Below, piece by piece: positions 6,140 to 11,027 of a stretch of DNA of 11,027 nt. Both the position numbers and the translations under genes were made by a program. How positions within the stretch are numbered: position 1 is the first letter of the stretch; the number at the start of each line of letters is the position of its first letter. This DNA is from Novosphingobium sp. (lineage in GTDB: Bacteria; Pseudomonadota; Alphaproteobacteria; Sphingomonadales; Sphingomonadaceae): positions 1 to 11,027 of the forward strand of contig VFKS01000069.1 in assembly GCA_009885425.1 (NCBI GenBank), read 5' to 3'. The notes under the pieces are model-generated. The model was not told where the DNA came from. It searched no databases and was given only the letters and a program-made list of their open reading frames with translations.

Positions 6140-6161
6140 TTAAGGCTCCTAGGTTCTATCT

Positions 6162-6196
6162 CGAAGCCATTGCTTCGCTTCGCTCTTAATGACGAA
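6162..6196. repeat. Remnant of a short dispersed intergenic repeat
   Basis: Minus-strand reading gives CTTCGTCATTAAGAGCGAAG followed by CGAAGCAATGG. This resembles a short repeat scattered between genes in many proteobacteria, remembered as CGTCATTGCGAGCGAAGCGA followed by AGCAATCC, whose spurious translation contains SLRAKRSN. Here the centre is changed (TTAAGAG for TTGCGAG), so it looks degenerate. It fills half of the 70-base gap between the Nfu-type gene and the nitroreductase gene. Confidence 0.5.
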
Positions 6197-6209
6197 GGTG
6201 ACAGCAATA

Positions 6210-6785
6210 TCAGGCGGCGCGCACTTCGTGCACTTCGGGGACATAGTGCTTGAGCAGCGTCTCGATGCCGTTCTTGAGCGTGGCGGTGGAGCTGGGGCAG
6301 CCGGCGCAGGCACCCTGCATGGCCAGGGTAACCACCCCGTCCTTAAACCCGCGATAGACAATATCGCCGCCATCGTTGGCCACCGCCGGGCGAACCCGGG
6401 TTTCGATCAATTCCTTGATCTGCGCGATCACATCGGCATGGGCCGGATCATCGCCAAAGTCTTCGTCCTCGGCCGGAACCACAATCCCGCCAGCGGTGGG
6501 CGCATGGAACAGCGGCAACTGCATCACGAAATGATCGAGCAGCACTGCGACCACCTGCGGCTTGAGCGCCGACCAGTCCGACCCTTCGCCCGCCGTAACC
6601 GCCACAAAATCGCGCCCAAATAGTACGCCGGTGACATCGCCCAAATCAAACAGTGCGCTGGCCAGTGGCGAGGCCTTGGCATCGTCCTCATCCCGAAAAT
6701 CGCGGGTCCCGGCATACATGACTTCCTGCCCCGGAAGGAACTTCAAGGTGGCAGGATTGGGCGTGGTTTCGGTTTCGATGAACAT
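6210..6785 (-). CDS. NifU family Fe-S cluster carrier (NFU1-type)
   Basis: Nfu proteins receive Fe-S clusters from the assembly machinery and deliver [4Fe-4S] clusters to client enzymes in the cytosol. From the ATG at 6785-6783 the protein has 191 residues, normal for the alphaproteobacterial and mitochondrial NFU1 type. The N-terminal Nfu_N domain (about 1-88) begins MFIETETTPNPATLKFLPGQ, a highly characteristic opening. The C-terminal NifU domain (about 115-185) contains RPAVANDGGDI and the cluster-binding CxxC at C160 and C163 (GACAGCPSS). A longer frame upstream adds 20 residues of no family likeness and is rejected. No strong ribosome binding site is seen. It is divergent from the M16 peptidase and likely the first gene of the minus-strand group. 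Known E. coli biology (NfuA supporting MiaB) makes the nearby miaB a plausible client. Confidence 0.93.
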   Translation of the reverse strand: MFIETETTPNPATLKFLPGQEVMYAGTRDFRDEDDAKASPLASALFDLGDVTGVLFGRDFVAVTAGEGSDWSALKPQVVAVLLDHFVMQLPLFHAPTAGGIVVPAEDEDFGDDPAHADVIAQIKELIETRVRPAVANDGGDIVYRGFKDGVVTLAMQGACAGCPSSTATLKNGIETLLKHYVPEVHEVRAA

Positions 6786-6789
6786 GAGT

Positions 6790-6826
6790 GGGATGTAGGG
6801 TTGACGATGGGGTGGGGCAAGGGGGG
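6790..6826 (+). other. Cluster of five G-tracts upstream of the Nfu gene
   Basis: Plus-strand G-runs are found at 6790-6792, 6798-6800, 6809-6812, 6814-6817 and 6821-6826, with loops of 5, 8, 1 and 3 bases. One loop slightly exceeds the usual quadruplex limit of seven. They lie on the strand used as template for the Nfu gene, immediately before its start. The last run overlaps GGCAATCTTGCC (6825-6836), an inverted repeat. Confidence 0.35.
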
Positions 6827-6907
6827 CAATCTTGCCACGGGCCAAGTTGCGCTATCGGGCATGGCGCTGTGCTTGCTCTATTCACTAGCCCTTCACAAAA
6901 CCCCCGC

Positions 6908-6914
6908 TTATAGT
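6908..6914 (+). promoter_or_regulatory. Candidate -10 element of the M16 peptidase gene
   Basis: TATAGT at 6909-6914 is a good -10 match (extended TTATAGT), and a start about 7 bases later would be near 6921, only 3 bases before the ATG at 6924. No convincing -35 is found at 17 bases, so the assignment is tentative. No ribosome binding site precedes the ATG, which fits a leaderless or near-leaderless transcript. Confidence 0.4.
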
Positions 6915-6923
6915 CCGCCCCCT

Positions 6924-9917
6924 ATGTTCAAGCCTTTTCGCGCGCTGCGCAGCTTCGCCCTGATCCTTCCCGCTTTTGCGATGATCGCGACCCCTGCGTT
7001 GGAGGCGGCGACGCCCAAGGGCAAGCGGGCGACGGCCCCGCGCGCGGCTCCGGCCAAGCCGGCTGCGGCAAAGTGCGACCCGACCGCGCCGTGGCTCTAT
7101 CGTTGCAGCGATATTCCGGTCGATAAGGAATGGAAATTTGGCGAGCTGCCGAACGGGGTGCGCTATGTGGTGCGCAAGAACGGGGTGCCGCCGGGGCAGG
7201 TTTCAATCCGGGTCCGGATGGATGTCGGCTCGATGTACGAGCTCGATCACGAGCGCGGGTTCTCGCACTTGCTTGAGCATCTGCTGTTCCGCCAGTCGAA
7301 GTATTTGGGCGATGGCGAGGCGATCACCACCTGGCAGAAAATGGGCGCAACATTCGGCAGTGATACCAACGCCGAAACCTCGCCGATTGCCACGACTTAC
7401 AAACTCGATCTGCCCAATGCGACCGAGGCTTCGGTTGATGAGAGCATGAAACTGCTGTCGGGCATGATGATCGCGCCGACCCTTTCCGAGCAAAACGTGC
7501 GGACAGACGTGCCGATCGTGCTGGCCGAAATGCGCGAACGCGGCGGCAAGGCCAACCGGGTGTTCGAACAGAGCCAGGAGACGCTGTTCGCCGGGCAAAA
7601 GCTGGCGCTGCGCCCGGTTATCGGGACCGAAGCGACGTTGGGCGGCGCCAATCAGGCCAATGTCCGCGCCTATCACCAGCGGTGGTATCGCCCCGAAAAC
7701 GCGGTGGTGATCGTGGTTGGCGATATCTCGCCCGAGGCGATGGAAGCATCGATCGGCAAGTGGTTTGCCGATTGGAAAGGGGTTGGCCCGCGAACGCCTG
7801 AGCCTTCGTTTGGCGATCCGTTCGCCCCCAAAGGCGCTCAGCCTGCTGTCGGCCTCGCGCCGATTGGCCAGACCCGGGTGATTGTCGAGCCTGATCTGCC
7901 GCGCTCGTTCACCTATGCGATCATGCGGCCGTGGCGCCCGGTGCGTGATACCGTGGTCTATAACCAGGGGATCATGATCGCCAGCCTGGCCCAGGCAATC
8001 ATCAACCGGCGGTTGGAGGCCAAGGCCCGGGCCGGCGGCAGTTTCCTGGTCGCACAGGTCAGCAAGGACAAGGTCGTCCGCTCAGCCGATGCCACTTACG
8101 TCTCGATCACGCCGCTCGGCGCGGACTGGAAGACCGCCGTTGCCGATACCCGCAGCGTTATCGCCGATGCAATGCTGCGCCCGCCAACGCAGGAAGAAAT
8201 TGACCGCGAAGCCAAGGAATTTGCGGTCACGTTTGAAAGCAGTGTCGAACAACGCCGCCTGCTGCCAGGCGGCAAGCTGGCCGACGACATGGTCACCGCG
8301 CTCGATATCCGTGAGACGATTGCTTCGCCTGAAGTGGTGCAGAGCATCTTCCGCAAGTCGATCCCGCTGTTCACCCCGGCCAATATTCTGGCCAGTACCA
8401 AGGCGATGTTCCGGGGCAGTGTGACCCGTGCGGTCTATGTTACCCCGCAGGCCGGCGAGGGCACCCCTGCCGCGCTCAAGCTCGCCTTGGCCGCTCCGGC
8501 GAAGGCCAGCGGCACCTCGCGGCTGGCGGCTTCCAGCGTGAAGTTTTCAGACCTGCCGGCGATCGGCAAGCCGTCCGAACCACTGGCGGTCAAGCCGACT
8601 GGTCTGCTCGAAATCAAGCAGATCGACTATGCCAACGGGGTCAAGGTGATCCTCTGGCCGACTACCGACGAGCCGGGCCGGGTGACGCTCAAGGTCCGGT
8701 TCGGGGCCGGGTGGCGCGCCTTTAATGCGCAGACCGCACCCTATGCCACGCTGGGCGAAATGGCGCTGGTCGACAGCGGGGTGGGCCCGCTTGACCGTGA
8801 AGCGATGGACCGGGCGATGACCGGGCGCAAGATCGGGTTCGAGTTCGAGATTGGTGACGGCAACTTCACCTTCAAGGGCGATACCCGTGCTGCGGACCTC
8901 GACGATCAGCTGATGCTGATTGCCAGCAAGTTCGCCACGCCGCGCTGGGATGCCAATCCTTTCATGCGCGGTCAGGCCGCCGCCAAGCTGAGCTATGAAA
9001 GCTATGCCGCCAGCCCGCAGGGGGTGATGGAGCGCGACCTCAAGTTCCTCGAACGCGGCCGCGACCCCACCTTCCGCACACCAACCCCAGCCGAGATCGA
9101 TCAGACTACGCCAGCGGGGTTCAAGGCTGTGTGGGAACCGATCCTGAAGCAGGGGCCGATCGAAGTGCACCTGTTCGGCGATTTCGAAGAAACCAAAGCA
9201 ATTGCTGCACTCAATCGCAGCTTCGGCGCGCTGCCGCTGCGTGGCGGTTTGCCAGCCGGCACCGCTTCAACCGCGGCCAAAACCATGGCGCCTTCGCCCG
9301 AACCGGTGCTGCTGTATCACCGCGGTGCAGGCAATCAGGCTGCTGGATTGATTGCATGGCCGACTGGCGGGGGGGAAGAAGGCCTGCGTGAAAGCCGTCA
9401 GCTGGAGATCCTCACCCAGTTGTTCCAGAACCGGTTGATGCTGAAACTGCGGGAAAAGCTGGGCGAAGCCTATTCACCGCAGGTGGTCAATTCGTGGCCG
9501 CTCGATCTGGATGGCGGCGGGAACGTGCTGGCAATCGCCAACCTTCAGCCCAAGTCCGTCCCGATCTTCTTCGCCACGGCCGAGGAAATCGCCAACGATC
9601 TGGCCGCCAAGCCGGTGACCGAGGACGAGCTGGCACTGGTGACCGAACCGCTCAAACAAGCGCTGACCCGTGCGACATCATCGAGCGCGTTCTTCATGTA
9701 CCTGCTCGAAGGGGCGACCACCAATCCGGCCAAGTATCGCAACCTGCGATCGGTGCTGAAGGACTATACAGTGACCACCCCGGCCGAAATGCAGACGCTG
9801 GCTGCGAAATACTTCGTGCCGGGTCGATCGTGGCGGGTGGCGATCATTCCGCAGGGGAGCAGTCTGGCAACTCTGCCGGTTCCGGCCAGTCTGGCGGCTC
9901 CGGCGGCGGGACGCTGA
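6924..9917 (+). CDS. Secreted M16 family zinc metallopeptidase (insulinase/PqqL-like)
   Basis: The protein has 997 residues. An N-terminal signal peptide is visible: basic MFKPFRALR, hydrophobic core at 11-22, and a likely cleavage near ALEA-ATP (residues 25-31), followed by an Ala/Pro/Lys-rich linker. The first catalytic M16 domain starts at about residue 70. The inverse zinc motif HxxEH is H115-L-L-E118-H119, and the third zinc ligand is probably E202 (VLAEMRE). The middle domain covers roughly 260-440. The second half, about 600-960, repeats the M16 pair without a zinc motif and contains LREKLGEAYSPQVV, typical of M16 C-terminal domains. It should act as a two-half clam-shell peptidase in the periplasm or outside the cell, degrading peptides; the substrate is unknown. 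The start ATG at 6924 fits the signal peptide; an upstream frame from 6801 adds 41 implausible residues. Confidence 0.93.
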   Translation: MFKPFRALRSFALILPAFAMIATPALEAATPKGKRATAPRAAPAKPAAAKCDPTAPWLYRCSDIPVDKEWKFGELPNGVRYVVRKNGVPPGQVSIRVRMDVGSMYELDHERGFSHLLEHLLFRQSKYLGDGEAITTWQKMGATFGSDTNAETSPIATTYKLDLPNATEASVDESMKLLSGMMIAPTLSEQNVRTDVPIVLAEMRERGGKANRVFEQSQETLFAGQKLALRPVIGTEATLGGANQANVRAYHQRWYRPENAVVIVVGDISPEAMEASIGKWFADWKGVGPRTPEPSFGDPFAPKGAQPAVGLAPIGQTRVIVEPDLPRSFTYAIMRPWRPVRDTVVYNQGIMIASLAQAIINRRLEAKARAGGSFLVAQVSKDKVVRSADATYVSITPLGADWKTAVADTRSVIADAMLRPPTQEEIDREAKEFAVTFESSVEQRRLLPGGKLADDMVTALDIRETIASPEVVQSIFRKSIPLFTPANILASTKAMFRGSVTRAVYVTPQAGEGTPAALKLALAAPAKASGTSRLAASSVKFSDLPAIGKPSEPLAVKPTGLLEIKQIDYANGVKVILWPTTDEPGRVTLKVRFGAGWRAFNAQTAPYATLGEMALVDSGVGPLDREAMDRAMTGRKIGFEFEIGDGNFTFKGDTRAADLDDQLMLIASKFATPRWDANPFMRGQAAAKLSYESYAASPQGVMERDLKFLERGRDPTFRTPTPAEIDQTTPAGFKAVWEPILKQGPIEVHLFGDFEETKAIAALNRSFGALPLRGGLPAGTASTAAKTMAPSPEPVLLYHRGAGNQAAGLIAWPTGGGEEGLRESRQLEILTQLFQNRLMLKLREKLGEAYSPQVVNSWPLDLDGGGNVLAIANLQPKSVPIFFATAEEIANDLAAKPVTEDELALVTEPLKQALTRATSSSAFFMYLLEGATTNPAKYRNLRSVLKDYTVTTPAEMQTLAAKYFVPGRSWRVAIIPQGSSLATLPVPASLAAPAAGR

Positions 9918-9936
9918 ACGATCCGACGCTGGGCGC

Positions 9937-9953
9937 GCGCAATAAAATTGCGC
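9937..9953 (+). terminator. Hairpin after the M16 peptidase gene, possible terminator
   Basis: GCGCAAT (9937-9943) and ATTGCGC (9947-9953) are perfect 7-base arms around an AAA loop, 19 bases after the peptidase stop codon. No T-run follows, so it may be a weak or Rho-assisted terminator or a 3' end stabiliser. Confidence 0.45.
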
Positions 9954-9991
9954 TTGGCCCCTCGGCAGCTTTGCTGTTTTGCAATTACCGC

Positions 9992-10017
9992 CAAGGGGGG
10001 CTAAGGGCCGCCCCTTG
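9992..10017 (+). promoter_or_regulatory. GC-rich hairpin just upstream of the DAHP synthase gene
   Basis: CAAGGGGGGC (9992-10001) pairs with GCCGCCCCTTG (10007-10017) with one bulged base, around a 5-base loop. It ends 9 bases before the ribosome binding site of the DAHP synthase gene. A weak promoter candidate, TTGCAA (9979-9984) and TAAGGG (10002-10007) spaced by 17, overlaps it. The hairpin may be a regulatory leader element, the end of the peptidase transcript, or an operator; no T-run follows. Confidence 0.35.
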
Positions 10018-10038
10018 AGCGAGTGTGGAGCATGCAAC

Positions 10039-11027
10039 GTGGCGAGTAACTGGACCCCTGAAAGCTGGACAGCCCAGGAAGCACGGCACCTGCCGAGCTA
10101 TCCCGATGCCGCCGCGCTGGACAAGGTTACAGGTACGCTGACCAATTTTCCGCCGCTGGTCTTTGCCGGCGAAGCCCGCGCGCTGAAGGCTGATCTGGCT
10201 GAAGTGGCGGCGGGCCGGGGCTTCCTGCTGCAAGGCGGGGACTGCGCCGAAAGCTTTGCCGAATTTCATCCCAACAACATCCGCGATACGTTTCGCGTGC
10301 TGCTGCAAATGGCGGTGGTGTTGACCTATGCCAGCAAGCAACCGGTGATCAAAGTGGGCCGGATGGCCGGGCAATTTTCCAAGCCGCGGTCTTCGCCGGT
10401 CGAAGTGCAGGGCGGGGTAGAACTGCCAAGCTATCTGGGCGACAATATCAACGGGATCGAGTTCACCCCCGAAGCCCGCATTCCCGATCCGCAGCGGCTG
10501 CTGCAGGGCTATTCGCAAAGCGCCGCGACGCTCAACCTGCTGCGGGCCTTTTCGACCGGCGGCTATGCCAACCTGCGCCAAGTCCACCAGTGGACGCTCG
10601 ATTTCATGGGCCGCAGCCCGTGGGCCGACAAGTTCGCCGAAGTATCAACCCGGATCGGCGAAGCGCTGGACTTCATGGAAGCCTGCGGGATTGACCCGCG
10701 GACCGTGCCGCAGCTGCAAGGCACCAGCTTCTATACCAGCCACGAGGCGCTGCACCTGCGCTACGAGCAAGCGATGACCCGGCAGGATTCGCTGACCGGC
10801 GATTGGTACGATTGTTCGGCCCATATGCTGTGGATTGGCGACCGGACCCGCTTTGAAGGATCGGCCCATGTCGAGTTCCTGCGCGGGGTCGGCAACCCGA
10901 TCGGGTTCAAGTGCGGACCAAGCCTGACGCCCGACGAACTGCTGCGCCAGCTTGACGTGCTCAATCCGGGCCGCGAAGCCGGGCGGATCACGCTGATCAG
11001 CCGGTTCGGCGATGACAAGGTGGAGGC
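10039..11027 (+). CDS. aroG: Class II 3-deoxy-7-phosphoheptulonate (DAHP) synthase, 3' end outside the window
   Basis: This enzyme condenses phosphoenolpyruvate and erythrose 4-phosphate into DAHP, the first step of the shikimate pathway to aromatic amino acids. About 329 of an expected roughly 455-465 residues are present and the frame is open to the window edge. Class II (plant/AroAII type) markers are clear: NWTPESW at 4-10, [13 protein letters not shown] at 61-73 with the metal-ligand cysteine C69, [15 protein letters not shown] at 105-119, and the [15 protein letters not shown] and [10 protein letters not shown] blocks further on, which line the phosphoenolpyruvate and metal site. The chosen start is GTG at 10039, with GGAG at 10027-10030 and 8 bases of spacing; an in-frame TTG at 10015 is possible but falls within a hairpin. 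Feedback control by aromatic amino acids is common in class II enzymes but cannot be judged here. Confidence 0.95.
   Translation, partial: MASNWTPESWTAQEARHLPSYPDAAALDKVTGTLTNFPPLVFAGEARALKADLAEVAAGRGFLLQGGDCAESFAEFHPNNIRDTFRVLLQMAVVLTYASKQPVIKVGRMAGQFSKPRSSPVEVQGGVELPSYLGDNINGIEFTPEARIPDPQRLLQGYSQSAATLNLLRAFSTGGYANLRQVHQWTLDFMGRSPWADKFAEVSTRIGEALDFMEACGIDPRTVPQLQGTSFYTSHEALHLRYEQAMTRQDSLTGDWYDCSAHMLWIGDRTRFEGSAHVEFLRGVGNPIGFKCGPSLTPDELLRQLDVLNPGREAGRITLISRFGDDKVE

Noticed and set aside
4550..6253. A 567-codon open frame on the plus strand
   Set aside because: It runs antisense to rimI, tsaB and the nitroreductase gene, which are all recognisable families. Its translation is rich in Arg, Gly, Gln and His with no domain likeness, as expected for a shadow frame in GC-rich DNA.
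6786..6845. Twenty-residue N-terminal extension of the Nfu protein
   Set aside because: The family opens with MFIETETTPNPATLKF, which begins at 6785; the extension has no family likeness.
6801..6923. N-terminal extension of the M16 peptidase from 6801
   Set aside because: It would bury the clear signal peptide that starts at 6924, and it runs through the promoter region and upstream G-tracts.
1..11027. CRISPR arrays, tRNA or rRNA genes, insertion sequences, prophage or defence genes
   Set aside because: Read through both strands, no regularly spaced repeats, no RNA gene hallmarks and no transposase, integrase or defence-type proteins were found. The region looks like conserved core chromosome.

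Overview
The window is a stretch of core chromosome from a GC-rich alphaproteobacterium, most likely a member of the Sphingomonadales (Sphingomonas, Novosphingobium or Erythrobacter type). This rests on recognised protein families and on the gene order (TsaB, RimI, MucR-type regulator, Fur, PlsC-like acyltransferase, MiaB, PhoH), not on a database search. Coding density is high, no intergenic gap exceeds about 175 bases, and I see no rRNA, tRNA, CRISPR array, insertion sequence or phage gene.

Layout. From about 6785 down to 1, ten genes lie on the minus strand. In transcription order they are a NifU/NFU1-type Fe-S carrier, a RutE-like nitroreductase, tsaB, rimI, a MucR/Ros-type zinc-finger regulator, fur, two tandem PlsC-like acyltransferases, miaB and the 5' end of phoH. 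Tight junctions (tsaB/rimI overlap, fur/acyltransferase overlap, 3 bases between the acyltransferases, 23 bases to miaB) suggest two or three operons. Apparent breaks are the AT-rich region before mucR, a terminator between mucR and fur, and a 101-base gap before phoH. On the plus strand are a large secreted M16 zinc metallopeptidase (6924-9917) and the 5' part of a class II DAHP synthase (10039 to the window end), the first enzyme of the shikimate pathway.

How the genes relate. Several products meet at translation and Fe-S metabolism. TsaB (t6A) and MiaB (ms2i6A) both act on position A37 of tRNAs, RimI acetylates a ribosomal protein, and PhoH is the usual neighbour of the rRNA-processing gene ybeY. 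MiaB needs two [4Fe-4S] clusters, the Nfu-type protein carries such clusters, and Fur responds to iron or another metal. The paired acyltransferases belong to phospholipid synthesis.

The most useful non-coding observation is at 3752-3820. The intrinsic terminator of the mucR-like gene appears to contain the promoter of fur, and it argues for a fur start at the GTG ending at 3752. Other points are small palindromes in the mucR upstream region, a short dispersed-repeat remnant at 6162-6196, five G-tracts in front of the Nfu gene, a near-leaderless promoter for the peptidase, and two hairpins before the DAHP synthase. I found no convincing new biological system; this is mostly an ordinary housekeeping region.
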